Position numbers and translations under genes: made by a program
The notes under the pieces: model-generated
The model's input: only the letters and a program-made list of their open reading frames with translations
Database searches by the model: none
Told to the model about the DNA's origin: nothing
Shown: one piece after another, positions 18,429 to 27,629 of the stretch
Layout: the number at the start of each line of letters is the position of its first letter
Position numbering within the stretch: position 1 is the first letter of the stretch
Source: Flavobacterium hungaricum
GTDB lineage: Bacteria > Bacteroidota > Bacteroidia > Flavobacteriales > Flavobacteriaceae
Reading direction: 5' to 3'
NCBI RefSeq assembly: GCF_015182285.1
Contig: NZ_PRDM01000001.1
Location: 992,001-1,056,000, forward strand
Length of the DNA: 64,000 bases

Positions 18429-19313
18429 ATGGCTTCAGGTTTTTTCGTTCTATTAGATGATATCGCAGCAATTATGGATGATGTTGCAGTAATGAGTAAA
18501 ATTGCTGCAAAAAAAACAGCAGGAATTCTTGGCGATGATTTAGCCGTAAATGCAGAAAAAGCTTCTGGATTTGCGTCATCAAGAGAGCTTCCGGTTTTGT
18601 GGGCAATCAGTAAGGGTTCATTACTTAATAAAATTATTATTCTTCCAATTGCATTTTTGTTAAGCGCCTTCCTTCCTGTTGCAATCATCGTGATCTTAGT
18701 ACTTGGAGGATTATTTTTAGCCTACGAAGGAGCGGAAAAAATCTACGAATTTATCTTTCCGCATGCTCACGAGGAATCAGAAGGAATTACAGACGAAGAA
18801 TTGACCGAAGAGCAGATTTTGGCAGTAGAAAAAACAAAAATAAAATCTGCTATTATAACAGATTTTATACTTTCTGTAGAAATCGTAATCATCGCTTTAG
18901 GAACCGTAATAGAAGAACCTCTTACACAGCAAATAATCGTAACCTCTATTATTGCCGTAGTAGCAACTGTCGGGGTTTATGGTATAGTAGCGCTTATTGT
19001 AAGAATGGACGAGGCTGGATATAAACTTATTAAATACAGTAAAAGCGATAAAAGCATTTCTAACTTTATAGGCAATATATTGGTAAAAGCGCTTCCGCTT
19101 GTGATAAAAGGTTTGACAGTAATCGGTACTATTGCTTTAATTTTGGTTGCAGGCGGTATCTTTGTACACTACATTCCGTATTTCCATCATTTGGCAGAAG
19201 AGATCAAAATACCTTCCATTATAAAAGAATTTGTTGTAGGTCTGGTTTTAGGATTTGCCGTTTTGCTGGTTGTTAATCTGATCAAAAAAATCTTCAAAAA
19301 GAAAACAGTTTAA
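18429..19313 (+). CDS. DUF808 (YedI-type) inner membrane protein
   Basis: 294 residues. It begins MASGFFVLLDDIAAIMDDVA and continues with KKTAGILGDDLAVNAEKASG, both hallmark stretches of the DUF808/YedI family. About six membrane spans follow (roughly from residue 75 to the end), with a charged cytoplasmic segment (EESEGITDEELTEEQ) around residue 120. Biochemical function is unknown. Monocistronic, with a terminator directly after. Confidence 0.88.
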   Translation: MASGFFVLLDDIAAIMDDVAVMSKIAAKKTAGILGDDLAVNAEKASGFASSRELPVLWAISKGSLLNKIIILPIAFLLSAFLPVAIIVILVLGGLFLAYEGAEKIYEFIFPHAHEESEGITDEELTEEQILAVEKTKIKSAIITDFILSVEIVIIALGTVIEEPLTQQIIVTSIIAVVATVGVYGIVALIVRMDEAGYKLIKYSKSDKSISNFIGNILVKALPLVIKGLTVIGTIALILVAGGIFVHYIPYFHHLAEEIKIPSIIKEFVVGLVLGFAVLLVVNLIKKIFKKKTV

Positions 19314-19338
19314 ATAAACTAAAAATATATTTCTAAGA

Positions 19339-19370
19339 AACATCAGCGAAAGCTGGTGTTTTTTTTTTTT
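19339..19370 (+). terminator. Intrinsic terminator of DUF808 gene
   Basis: Stem AACATCAGC / GCTGGTGTT closed by a GAAA loop and followed by at least ten T residues. Confidence 0.85.
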
Positions 19371-19405
19371 GTTCAGGAGCAGAAAAATACATTTTCAAAA
19401 GCACT

Positions 19406-19478
19406 TTTAGTCCCGTTATCCGCTGTATCTTTTCCCTGCTGGCAGCAGGAAAAAGGATGCCGCTTCTACCGGGGCTAA
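19406..19478. repeat. Dispersed repeat, CCCGTTATCCGC / ACCGGGGCTA family
   Basis: TTTTAGTCCCGTTATCCGC at the left and GCCGCTTCTACCGGGGCTAAA at the right frame an inner hairpin CTTTTCCCTGCTG / CAGCAGGAAAAAG. Related to 9793-9873 and to a fragment near 43190. It makes up most of the 340-base gap between 19313 and 19654; the rest is AT-rich without a clear signal. Confidence 0.65.
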
Positions 19479-19653
19479 ACCAGAACTTTTATTTTTCATA
19501 AGAAATAACGGTAAAACTTAATTTTTTTTCTGCAAATAAGTCTTTGATTTATAATTGTTTAATTTCCGAATCAAATCTTTTAACATTTTGCCCAAGCAAC
19601 CTTTCCAAATATGCTCTGTCTTCATAGTAATTAACAATTAATTATTATTTTAT

Positions 19654-20064
19654 ATGAAAAATTTTAGATTAAAATCAGTTTTGGTAGTATTATTTTTATC
19701 AATTGCAGTAGTTTCATGCAATAATGACGACGACGAAAATACAGAAACTACAACTACAAAAGCTGCTTTAGTAACCGAAATCAAAGGACCGGCAACGGGA
19801 AAAGTAAACGATGAATTGAGTTATGATATCACCTACGTTGTAGACAATGCCTGCGGGGAATTTGATAAAATTTCTGAAGTGACTATTGCAAACGTAAAAG
19901 GATTACAAGTAATTGCAAAATATCCAACAGGAGTTTGCACGCAGCAAGTTCCAGAACCTAAAAAGACCGTTTACAAATACAAAGCCACTGCAAAAGGAAC
20001 CGTTGAAATTAAATTCAAAAAATCTGAAACAGAATTTATAATTCAAAAGGTTGTTATTGAATAA
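19654..20064 (+). CDS. Small lipoprotein of unknown function
   Basis: 136 residues: a signal peptide ending in a lipobox VVSC (Cys about residue 22), a flexible Asn/Asp/Glu/Thr-rich linker, and a ~100-residue domain with the look of an immunoglobulin-like beta sandwich (alternating beta pattern, one CGEF and one CTQQ cysteine). Acidic residues after the Cys fit the Bacteroidota surface-export signal for lipoproteins. Function unknown. Confidence 0.75.
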   Translation: MKNFRLKSVLVVLFLSIAVVSCNNDDDENTETTTTKAALVTEIKGPATGKVNDELSYDITYVVDNACGEFDKISEVTIANVKGLQVIAKYPTGVCTQQVPEPKKTVYKYKATAKGTVEIKFKKSETEFIIQKVVIE

Positions 20065-20101
20065 GTAATTTAATTTTAAATTAAAAAATGCAAATACAAA
20101 G

Positions 20102-20138
20102 ACATCAGCTTTTGGGCTGGTGTTTTTACTTTTTTAAT
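20102..20138 (+). terminator. Intrinsic terminator of lipoprotein gene
   Basis: ACATCAGC / GCTGGTGT stem, T-rich tail; similar in sequence to the terminator at 19339. Confidence 0.7.
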
Positions 20139-20266
20139 TTTGCTCATTTACCAAAAGCCTGTTCGTTTATATTGTTAGAATATTTACTGCTAAACGTGAT
20201 TTAATACAACAGCTATAAAGGGCTCTAAAGCTCTTTTTTTATAGGCATAACGTAATATAGATACGC

Positions 20267-20297
20267 TTTGTGATTCCTTTAAAATTTACTACTTTTG
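20267..20297 (+). promoter_or_regulatory. aguB promoter (TTTG-N19-TACTTTTG)
   Basis: TTTG at 20267-20270, a 19-base spacer and TACTTTTG at 20290-20297 match the Bacteroidota consensus. The open frame extends up to a TTG inside this box, which shows that the real start is the ATG at 20316. Confidence 0.8.
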
Positions 20298-20315
20298 CAG
20301 ACTAAATTTTATGTC

Positions 20316-21206
20316 ATGGCGAAAAGAAAATATAAAATCTCGGTTATTCAGTTAAATCTGAATGATGTTGCCGAAAATAATCTTAAGAAATGTATCAGCT
20401 GGGTAAGAGATGCTGCCAGTCAAGGCGCAGAGGTGATCTTACTTCCAGAATTATATAGCAGTCATTATTTCTGCCAAAGTGAAGATGTAGATAATTTTGC
20501 ATTAGCAGAACCATTATACAGTACTTCATTTATCGCTTTCAGCGAATTGGCAAAAGAACTTGGAGTAGTAATTATTGTTCCGTTCTTCGAAAAAAGAATG
20601 GCTGGAATTTATCACAATAGTGCCTACATCATTGATACAGACGGAACAGAAGCTGGTTTATACCGTAAAATGCACATTCCGGACGATCCGCATTTTTATG
20701 AAAAATTCTACTTTACTCCAGGTGATTTAGGTTTTCAGGCTATCGAAACTAAAAAAGGAACGGTAGGAACTTTAATCTGCTGGGATCAATGGTATCCAGA
20801 AGCTGCACGTATTACAGCACTTAAAGGAGCAGAAGTTTTATTCTACCCAACAGCGATTGGATGGCACCCGAAAGAAAAAGAGCAATACGGAGAGAACCAA
20901 TACGGCGCTTGGATGAACGTTATGAAAGGTCACGCTGTTGCAAACGGAGTTTTCGTTGCAGCTGCGAACCGAATTGGTCTTGAAAAATATATTGAAGGAA
21001 CTGAAGGAATTCAATTCTGGGGAGCTTCGTTTATTGCAGGACCGCAAGGCGAAATCTTAGCTCAGGCTTCTCATGATAAAGAAGAAATCTTAATCGCTGA
21101 GGTTGATTTAGATCTGCAGGAAAATGTCCGCCAGAACTGGCCGTTCTTTAGAGATAGAAGAATTGATGCTTTTGGAGACATTACAAAAAGAGCAATCGAT
21201 AAATAA
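20316..21206 (+). CDS. aguB: N-carbamoylputrescine amidase
   Basis: Nitrilase-superfamily hydrolase that converts N-carbamoylputrescine to putrescine, CO2 and ammonia. 296 residues with the Glu-Lys-Cys triad visible in LLPELYSSHYF, YRKMHIPDDP and GTLICWDQWYPE. The SSHYFCQ and HIPDDPHFYEK stretches are typical of the plant/bacterial AguB group. aguA (agmatine deiminase) is 4 kb downstream on the same strand but separated by unrelated minus-strand genes, so the two are not one operon. The start was set by the promoter box just upstream. Confidence 0.92.
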   Translation: MAKRKYKISVIQLNLNDVAENNLKKCISWVRDAASQGAEVILLPELYSSHYFCQSEDVDNFALAEPLYSTSFIAFSELAKELGVVIIVPFFEKRMAGIYHNSAYIIDTDGTEAGLYRKMHIPDDPHFYEKFYFTPGDLGFQAIETKKGTVGTLICWDQWYPEAARITALKGAEVLFYPTAIGWHPKEKEQYGENQYGAWMNVMKGHAVANGVFVAAANRIGLEKYIEGTEGIQFWGASFIAGPQGEILAQASHDKEEILIAEVDLDLQENVRQNWPFFRDRRIDAFGDITKRAIDK

Positions 21207-21225
21207 TTAATTTATCGCATACTAT

Positions 21226-21258
21226 AAAAGGACAAAATATACATTTTGTCCTTTTTTT
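21226..21258. terminator. Bidirectional terminator between aguB and ompA-family gene
   Basis: Stem AAAAGGACAAAATAT / ACATTTTGTCCTTTT with T-run on the + side and A-run on the other. Confidence 0.85.
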
Positions 21259-21327
21259 ATACCTTTTTTATAAAAAAAAGGCGGGCTCATTTTATGAACC
21301 CGTCTTTTAAATATATATAACAAGAAT

Positions 21328-22587
21328 TTATTTTACTTGGAAAGTAACTCTTCTCACGATTTGACGTGCTTCTTTAGAATTTTTGTTCACAGAAGTATCT
21401 TCACCATTGGCAATTACATTCAATCTAGAAGCATCGATTCCAGCATTAACGGCTACTTTTTTCACAGCCTCAGCTCTTTTTCTTGATAATTCTGTATTGT
21501 AATCTGAGTTTCCAATTTCATCAGAATATCCAATAATATCAGCAGATTTTCCTGGGTTGTTTTTCAAGTATTTCACTAAGAAATCTACACCAGATAGAGA
21601 AGCATTTGTTGGTTTAGACGAATTGAAATCGAAGTAAACATTCACATAACCACCGTTGATTAATTCTTCAACAGTATTGTTTGTCGCTGTTCCAGCACCT
21701 TTCTTTTCGTATGTTTTATCCAAATAGCTTTCTAATTCATCCGGCACACCATTTTGATTGGTATCAATAGACTGTCCTTTTGTATTAACAGCAACTCCTG
21801 CAATTGAGTTTGGTTCTAAATCGTATAAATCTGCAACACCGTCTTTATCAGAGTCAATAAGCCCAGTTTCTATTGTTGAAACTCTTCCTTCTAATTCTTT
21901 GTAACGATCTTCTTCACCAACCCAGTCAGCATGTTTTTGATTTTTACCTAAGTAAACTGTCAAACCAACAGAAGCGTTCAATAAAACTCCATCAAATGAT
22001 CCTGTTGTAGTATTGCCCATTCCGTCAAAGTTCCAGTTTTGTCTTCCATTAACAATTCCAGTAAGGTCACCCGTTAAGGCTACTCTGTTGCTCAATTTAA
22101 TTTGTCCTGTTAAACCAGCAATTCCGTGTGCTACGTAGTCTTGTCCGCCAAAACCAGTTTCAGTACTGATTTGAGCCACACCAAAACCACCATGTGCCAA
22201 AAGTCCTAAAGTATTGGTCCAAGTTTCAAAATTTAAAGCACGTCCAACGTTTACTACACCTTGTAAACTTGCTCTAACATATCTGCTTTCAAAATCAGGA
22301 GTATTTTTTTTCTCTTTAAATTGATCGTAACCAACATCTAATTTCAAACCAAATTTAGGGTTAAACATATATCTTACACCTAAATCTCCGTGAAAGAAGT
22401 TTGCAGATTCTGTAGTGTAACCTGGCGTCATTGTTCTAGTAGGCTTGTTAACACCACCATTAAGTTCGATCGACCATTTATTGTATTCTTGATCTACACT
22501 TGGTTTTGCAGACGTGGTAGCCATATTTTGTGCGCCAGCGGCGAATGATAGTAATAATAATGAGACTGATACTAATTTCTTTTTCAT
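21328..22587 (-). CDS. OmpA-family outer membrane protein with TSP3 calcium repeats
   Basis: 419 residues: a signal peptide (1-19, FAAGAQ), an eight-strand OmpA-like barrel (about 30-215), two thrombospondin-type-3 calcium-binding motifs (DSDKDGVADLYDLEPN and DTNQNGVPDELE, about 243-285), and a C-terminal OmpA peptidoglycan-binding domain (about 308-419: VYFDFNSSKPTNASL, then GYSDEIGNSDYNTELSRKRAEAV). It anchors the outer membrane to the wall and is probably abundant. A minus-strand TAATTTTG box lies about 40 bases upstream. The aguB gene is convergent. Confidence 0.92.
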   Translation of the reverse strand: MKKKLVSVSLLLLSFAAGAQNMATTSAKPSVDQEYNKWSIELNGGVNKPTRTMTPGYTTESANFFHGDLGVRYMFNPKFGLKLDVGYDQFKEKKNTPDFESRYVRASLQGVVNVGRALNFETWTNTLGLLAHGGFGVAQISTETGFGGQDYVAHGIAGLTGQIKLSNRVALTGDLTGIVNGRQNWNFDGMGNTTTGSFDGVLLNASVGLTVYLGKNQKHADWVGEEDRYKELEGRVSTIETGLIDSDKDGVADLYDLEPNSIAGVAVNTKGQSIDTNQNGVPDELESYLDKTYEKKGAGTATNNTVEELINGGYVNVYFDFNSSKPTNASLSGVDFLVKYLKNNPGKSADIIGYSDEIGNSDYNTELSRKRAEAVKKVAVNAGIDASRLNVIANGEDTSVNKNSKEARQIVRRVTFQVK

Positions 22588-22627
22588 GATATCAAAAATT
22601 TTATTGTTTTTATTTTAAACTCAGTAG

Positions 22628-22635
22628 CAAAATTA
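22628..22635 (-). promoter_or_regulatory. -7 box of the OmpA-family gene
   Basis: TAATTTTG on the minus strand, 41 bases before the start codon; no clear -33 element. Confidence 0.5.
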
Positions 22636-22731
22636 TACCACGAGTTTTAGAATACGTTCTATATGCTATTACATAATTTCCATGTTTTGGCTTTTAATTA
22701 TGTAAAATGCTTAAAGAAAGCACAATAAAAA

Positions 22732-22767
22732 GCAAAAAAAAGAACAAAATTTAATATTTTGTTCTTT
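22732..22767 (-). terminator. Intrinsic terminator of the beta-propeller lipoprotein gene
   Basis: AAAGAACAAAAT / ATTTTGTTCTTT perfect stem; on the minus strand it is followed by TTTTTTTGCT. Confidence 0.8.
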
Positions 22768-22790
22768 CTTCATTTTTGATAAAATTTTGA

Positions 22791-24308
22791 TTATTTCAAA
22801 TCCGGCTGATAGATTTTTACTGTTCCGTCTCCTTCGCTGCTTACAACAAGTAAACTCCTCTTATTCGGGCTTTTAGATGCCGGAATAAATAAAATTCCCT
22901 CGGGTGCATCGCCCGTTTTGATAGTCTGTAAATACTGTGGAGCGGCGGGATTTGTAACATCATAAGTCATAAAAGCATCCGATCTTTCTAAGCCTACAAA
23001 TAATATATTTTGATTGCCCATTTTGACCGCCACTACAGCTTCAGGTTCAGAACCTTTATCGTCGCTTCTTTTATCGTCGTAAGTACCTAATTCGTTGGTT
23101 TTTTTATCAACATCATTTTTACTGTCGTAAACAATTTTTCCAGTATTTCCATTCCAGATCGAGAATGATCTCGCTCCAAAACTTACCAATTCGTCTAGAT
23201 CTCCATCACCGTCAGTATCTCCCATATCGGCAACAAGATTTAATCTTCCTAAATTTGCATCCAATTTTAAAGTTGCTGCATCTGGAAAAACGGTTGGATC
23301 CAGCTTCATGCTTTTCATTCTCTTGATATCCGTATTCGCGGTATATTCTCTTGCATCACCTTCGTTCGCTGTAACAAAATACGGAACATTATTTGCAGAA
23401 AAATGACTGATAGCATCCGGCATATACATTCCTTTTACCTTCCAAGGATTAAAAGCAATTTTATCATCACTATCACTCACATCAATTGCATTTTCTGCCG
23501 TGTTGTAATCTTTTAAACCCAAAGGATAAATATTTGTAATAGTTTTAGAAGTCAAATCTACTTTTGCAACACCATTATTTTCCTGTAAAGTTACCCAAGC
23601 CGTTTTTGAATCATCAGAAATAGTAATGTATTCTGGTTCAATATCCTGAGCAAAACTTTTAGCAGCTTTAGAAACTCTAAAACCGTCTTTGATCAACGCT
23701 GCCGCCTGACTGCTGAAAGAAGCAAAATCTAAAGTTGTTACAGCATAAGAACTAGTTTCTATAATAGAAATAGTTCCGTTTGGATCTTGAGAATAATCGG
23801 TGTTTGGTTCTCCTTCGTTAGCCGTCATGATATATTTTCCATCAGGAGAAAAAGTAATCATATCAGGTAAAGCACCCACAGTAACTTGTTTGATTAAGCT
23901 GTAGTCAGAAGTGTTAAAAACAGCTACTTTTCCATTTCCTTGTTTATTTGTGATCGATTCTAATGCAACCGCTAGTTTTCCGTCAAAAACAGAAACGCTG
24001 TTTGCTGCACCTTCGTAAGCAGCTAGATCAATCTTTCCTATTTTTGCTGGTTTTGAAGGATCGGTAATATCGATTACGTCGATTTGGTTTACACCGCTGT
24101 TATTTACTGTAAAAAGTCTTTTTGTTTTTTCGCAGTAAGCAGAGATTTCCGCTGCTGCTTCACCGCCGATTGTGATAGAACCAATTTCTTTAAAAGTTCC
24201 TGGATTTTCATTTACCACAACTTCTGGTTCATTGTTAGAATTTTCATCATTGTTACAGCTTGTCATAATCAAAAGAGCAGCTAGTAAAGTGATTGATACT
24301 TTTTTCAT
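22791..24308 (-). CDS. Choice-of-anchor I type beta-propeller lipoprotein
   Basis: 505 residues. The signal peptide ends in a lipobox MTSC (Cys18), followed by an Asn/Glu-rich linker. The rest resembles the choice-of-anchor I family: IDVIDITDPSKPAKIGKIDL, VAVFNTSDYSLIKQVTVG, FSPDGKYIMTANEGEPNTDY and later VTANEGDAREY, repeated blades of a beta propeller. Relatives have been annotated as phytase-like or alkaline phosphatase, but activity is unproven. DTDGDGDLDEL near residue 373 looks like a calcium-binding loop. Probably displayed on the cell surface. Confidence 0.85.
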   Translation of the reverse strand: MKKVSITLLAALLIMTSCNNDENSNNEPEVVVNENPGTFKEIGSITIGGEAAAEISAYCEKTKRLFTVNNSGVNQIDVIDITDPSKPAKIGKIDLAAYEGAANSVSVFDGKLAVALESITNKQGNGKVAVFNTSDYSLIKQVTVGALPDMITFSPDGKYIMTANEGEPNTDYSQDPNGTISIIETSSYAVTTLDFASFSSQAAALIKDGFRVSKAAKSFAQDIEPEYITISDDSKTAWVTLQENNGVAKVDLTSKTITNIYPLGLKDYNTAENAIDVSDSDDKIAFNPWKVKGMYMPDAISHFSANNVPYFVTANEGDAREYTANTDIKRMKSMKLDPTVFPDAATLKLDANLGRLNLVADMGDTDGDGDLDELVSFGARSFSIWNGNTGKIVYDSKNDVDKKTNELGTYDDKRSDDKGSEPEAVVAVKMGNQNILFVGLERSDAFMTYDVTNPAAPQYLQTIKTGDAPEGILFIPASKSPNKRSLLVVSSEGDGTVKIYQPDLK

Positions 24309-24458
24309 GTGTTAGTTTTTAGTTTTGCCAAAAATAACAACGAGAAATCGAGTGAATATTAAGAGTTTATTATTTAATCTTTAACTTAAATTTTATAAGA
24401 TAATTTGCTTGAAAGGTTATTTTAAAAAGAAATTCATTAAAAAATCTTCTTATATATT

Positions 24459-25055
24459 CTAACGAGAAATTGAAAAAGCAATTGCCGACGAAAGGCCGTG
24501 TAAAAGACAATACATTCCAAAAATGATAAAGATAATTGGTAGGTATGATTTTCTCCAATTATTGTCACTTATGACTTCATAGTGATTCTCTTTTTTAAGG
24601 TAAAGGATATCAATCAAATCGTCAATCTTATTTGGAGTTGTGCTGGCATCGGGCATTTTTTGAGTTACAGAATCACCGTTCAAATCTGTAAATTCGATAA
24701 TAGGATAATAATATTTGAGTTTTCGCGCTTCTCGTCTTATTCTGTGATGGTTATTCCATCTTTCAACGATGTGAAAATCGATTATTTTGGCTTTAGCAGA
24801 AATTCCATTTTTTTCCATGTTGTGAACGTGTTTTTTCATGCTAATTCCCGCGTAAATGCAGCCAATTTCGATTGCTGTAGAGAGAACAATTTCGGTTACC
24901 CTAAAACTAGAAAATACAAACAACAAGGCTGATAGTAAAAATATCAGTAAAGCTAAGTTTTGTTTGAAATTTTTGTTGCTTCTGTTTAAGGGTTTGCTTT
25001 TAAGGAAATTGATAAAAGTGGTTTGGAAAATTTTCAAAAAATCAGTTATTTTCAT
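24459..25055 (-). CDS. DUF3592-like membrane protein
   Basis: 198 residues from the start chosen here. Two adjacent N-terminal spans (about 33-75) are followed by a soluble domain (GISAKAKIIDFHIVE ... YYYPIIEFTDLNGDSVTQKM ... IDILYLKKENHYEVI) whose pattern matches DUF3592, and a C-terminal span. The frame is open to 25169, but a TATATTTG box on the minus strand at 25088-25095 lies within that extension, and the extra 38 residues do not look structured, so the ATG at 25055 is preferred. Function unknown. Confidence 0.65.
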   Translation of the reverse strand: MKITDFLKIFQTTFINFLKSKPLNRSNKNFKQNLALLIFLLSALLFVFSSFRVTEIVLSTAIEIGCIYAGISMKKHVHNMEKNGISAKAKIIDFHIVERWNNHHRIRREARKLKYYYPIIEFTDLNGDSVTQKMPDASTTPNKIDDLIDILYLKKENHYEVISDNNWRKSYLPIIFIIFGMYCLLHGLSSAIAFSISR

Positions 25056-25087
25056 TAGCGGTATTAAAGCTGGATTTGAATTAGAAA

Positions 25088-25095
25088 CAAATATA
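25088..25095 (-). promoter_or_regulatory. -7 box TATATTTG for the DUF3592-like gene
   Basis: Lies 33 bases before the preferred ATG at 25055; no clear -33 element. Confidence 0.45.
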
Positions 25096-25185
25096 GATTT
25101 TTTTAAATCCGATAGGATTTTAAAATTACTGCCTAACGAAGATTTAGAATCCATTATTCGAGTTTTCATAATCCTTACGAATGAT

Positions 25186-25193
25186 TATCTTTG
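25186..25193 (+). promoter_or_regulatory. -7 box TATCTTTG for aguA
   Basis: TATCTTTG ends 26 bases before the aguA ATG at 25220. TTTT at about the -33 position. Confidence 0.55.
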
Positions 25194-25219
25194 TAAACTC
25201 TAAAAAATAGAATCAATTT

Positions 25220-26260
25220 ATGTCAACAAATAATAGAAGATTTCCAGCAGAGTGGGAAAAACAACAAGGAATTGTATTGTGTTTTCCGCATAATGGTAAC
25301 GACTGGCCGGGTAAATATGAGGCTGTTCAATGGGCTTTTGTAGAATTTATTAAAAAAGTCGCAGCATTTGAAACCGTATTTTTAGTCGTAGCTGATGAAA
25401 AGTTAAAAGAAAAAGTTGCCGAAATGCTTGAAAGAGCTCGTGTAAATATTGCGAATGTTTCTTTTATTGTTCATAAAACTAACAGAAGCTGGATGCGTGA
25501 TTCGGGACCGATTATTGTAAAAAATGGTTCAAAAAGAGAAGCGTTGAATTTTAATTTCAACGGTTGGGCAAAATATAAAAACTTTCAATTAGATAAATTT
25601 GTTCCGGGCAAAGTTGCAGATTTTATTGATGTTCCTCTAACGCAGGTCGTGTACAAAGGAAAACCAGTTATTGTCGAAGGCGGTGCAATTGATGTAAACG
25701 GAAAAGGAACTTTATTAACCTCTGAAGAGTGTTTGATGCATCCTACAATTCAGGTTCGAAATCCAGGCTTTACCAAAGAAGATTACGAAGCTGTTTTTAA
25801 AGAATACCTTGGCGTAACAAATGTTATCTGGCTTGGAGACGGAATAGAAGGTGATGATACACACGGACATATAGATGATTTATGCCGATTTGTAAATGAA
25901 GATACCATTGTGACCATTGTGGAAACAGACAAAAATGATGCGAACTACAAACCGCTGCAAGACAATTTGAAACGTCTTCAAAATTCAAAATTAGAAAACG
26001 GAAAACCGCCTGTAATTGTTGCGTTGCCAATGCCAAAACGTGTTGACTTTGAAGATTTGCGTTTACCAGCAAGTTATGCGAATTTCTTGATTTTGAATAA
26101 TTGTGTTTTGGTGCCGACATTCAACGACAGCAATGATCGTGTGGCTTTGAATATTTTAGCAGAATGTTTCCCAGACCGTGAAGTAATCGGAATAAGCTGT
26201 ATTGATTTTATCTGGGGCTTTGGAACTTTGCATTGTTTGAGTCAGCAGATTCCGGTATAA
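25220..26260 (+). CDS. aguA: Agmatine deiminase
   Basis: Converts agmatine to N-carbamoylputrescine, the substrate of AguB. The 346-residue peptidylarginine-deiminase-family protein shows RFPAEWEKQQGIVLCFPHN at the N-terminus, SWMRDSGPI, GGAIDVNGKGTLL, GDDTHGHIDDLCRF, and the catalytic cysteine near the C-terminus in GFGTLHCLSQQIPV. Together with aguB it gives putrescine from arginine-derived agmatine. No arginine decarboxylase gene is in this window. Confidence 0.92.
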   Translation: MSTNNRRFPAEWEKQQGIVLCFPHNGNDWPGKYEAVQWAFVEFIKKVAAFETVFLVVADEKLKEKVAEMLERARVNIANVSFIVHKTNRSWMRDSGPIIVKNGSKREALNFNFNGWAKYKNFQLDKFVPGKVADFIDVPLTQVVYKGKPVIVEGGAIDVNGKGTLLTSEECLMHPTIQVRNPGFTKEDYEAVFKEYLGVTNVIWLGDGIEGDDTHGHIDDLCRFVNEDTIVTIVETDKNDANYKPLQDNLKRLQNSKLENGKPPVIVALPMPKRVDFEDLRLPASYANFLILNNCVLVPTFNDSNDRVALNILAECFPDREVIGISCIDFIWGFGTLHCLSQQIPV

Positions 26261-26319
26261 ATTTTTTCAGATAATGAAAAGAGTTTTTAGACCAATAAAA
26301 ACCTTTTTGAAAATTATTT

Positions 26320-26350
26320 AAGCTGTCGCTTTTAGTGGCAGCTTTTTTTT
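26320..26350 (+). terminator. Intrinsic terminator of aguA
   Basis: AAGCTGTC / GGCAGCTT stem followed by eight T residues. Confidence 0.8.
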
Positions 26351-26444
26351 GACATATACTTAACATAACAAATTGGCGAGCGTCTCAACAACCTTTCTTA
26401 TATTCGTGCGTTCAACAATGCAGTAATGCAGATTTAATTATGAT

Positions 26445-27629
26445 ATGAATAAAATACTTTTCATCCTTTCTTTGCTTTCTTCCGGAGCAATTTTCTCACA
26501 GACTGATGCACAAAAAAAAACTGAAATTACATTTGCTACCTATAATGTAAGTATGGAATCTGATAATTATTCTCCAAAGGGAACAAAGGGAAACTCAGAG
26601 CAGATATTGATCAATGAACTTAGTTCAGGAAAAAATGCTCAAATCAAAAATATCGCGCAGATTATTCAGACCGTAAGGCCAGATGTTATGCTGCTAAACG
26701 AGTTTGATTATATAGAAAATCCTAAACTTGGCGTAAAGGCTTTTATTAAAAATTATTTAAAAGTGGGGCAGGGCGGAGCAGAAGCCATTGATTATCCTTA
26801 CTATTATTACTCAACCGTAAATACCGGTCAGCCAAGTCCCTTTGATTTGAACAATGACGGAAAATTGGAAGATTTTGGAAATGATGCCTGGGGATTTGGT
26901 AAGTATCCAGGTCAATATGCGATGGTACTTTTGTCAAAATATCCTATAGATGTTAAAGCGGTTCGTACTTTTCAAAATTTCAAATGGAAAGATATGCCTG
27001 GAGCATTGCTTACTACAAAGGCGGATGGATCAGATTGGTATAGCAAAGTGGCCTGGGCGCAATTTCCATTATCATCCAAATCTCATTGGGATGTTCCTGT
27101 TCTAGTTGACGGTAAAACGGTTCATATCTTGGCCAGTCACCCAACACCTCCTACTTTTGATGGAGCCGAAGATCGCAATGGAAAAAGAAATCATGATGAA
27201 ATCCGATTCTGGAGAGATTATATTTCGGACAATGCTGCTTCATATATTTATGATGATAAAGGGGGAAGCGGAGGTCTGCCTGCCAATTCTCAATTTGTTA
27301 TAGTAGGTGATCAGAACGCTTCGCCAGTCGAAGGGAGCGCTATCAGGGAGGGTATAAAATCATTACTAGACCATCCGAAAGTCAATAGCGACTTTACACC
27401 TGCCAGTAAAGGTGGTGCTGCATACAGTCCTGAAAATCCTTTTGGAATTAATCATACTGCATTTTGGAGAATGCGCGCCGATTATGTACTGCCTTCCAAA
27501 TTTGGTTTTAAGGTTGTTAACAGCGGTGTGTTCTGGCCGGCCAAAGGTGAGCCAATGGCAGAATTGGTAGAAAAACGCGAGTCAAGCTCAGATCATCGTT
27601 TGGTTTGGGTGAAGCTGGTTTTGGAGTAA
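26445..27629 (+). CDS. Secreted endonuclease/exonuclease/phosphatase-family protein
   Basis: 394 residues with a signal peptide (1-19, GAIFSQ). EEP-fold landmarks: FATYNVSM near residue 30, MLLNEFDYIEN (metal-binding Glu), ILASHPTPPTF, FVIVGDQNASP (DxN) and SSDHRLVWVKL (Asp-His pair) at the C-terminus. Secreted members include DNases, phosphodiesterases and sphingomyelinase-like enzymes; substrate cannot be told from sequence. It is followed directly by the tandem repeat array, with no classical terminator of its own before 29,017. Confidence 0.85.
   Translation: MNKILFILSLLSSGAIFSQTDAQKKTEITFATYNVSMESDNYSPKGTKGNSEQILINELSSGKNAQIKNIAQIIQTVRPDVMLLNEFDYIENPKLGVKAFIKNYLKVGQGGAEAIDYPYYYYSTVNTGQPSPFDLNNDGKLEDFGNDAWGFGKYPGQYAMVLLSKYPIDVKAVRTFQNFKWKDMPGALLTTKADGSDWYSKVAWAQFPLSSKSHWDVPVLVDGKTVHILASHPTPPTFDGAEDRNGKRNHDEIRFWRDYISDNAASYIYDDKGGSGGLPANSQFVIVGDQNASPVEGSAIREGIKSLLDHPKVNSDFTPASKGGAAYSPENPFGINHTAFWRMRADYVLPSKFGFKVVNSGVFWPAKGEPMAELVEKRESSSDHRLVWVKLVLE

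Noticed and set aside
20217..20241. A further terminator upstream of aguB (AAAGGGCT / AGCTCTTT)
   Set aside because: Only a weak stem with a G-T pair, close behind the better terminator at 20102-20138; not listed as a feature.
24582..25203. Two plus-strand ORFs opposite the DUF3592-like gene
   Set aside because: They oppose a frame with a recognisable DUF3592 pattern and membrane spans, and have no family features themselves.
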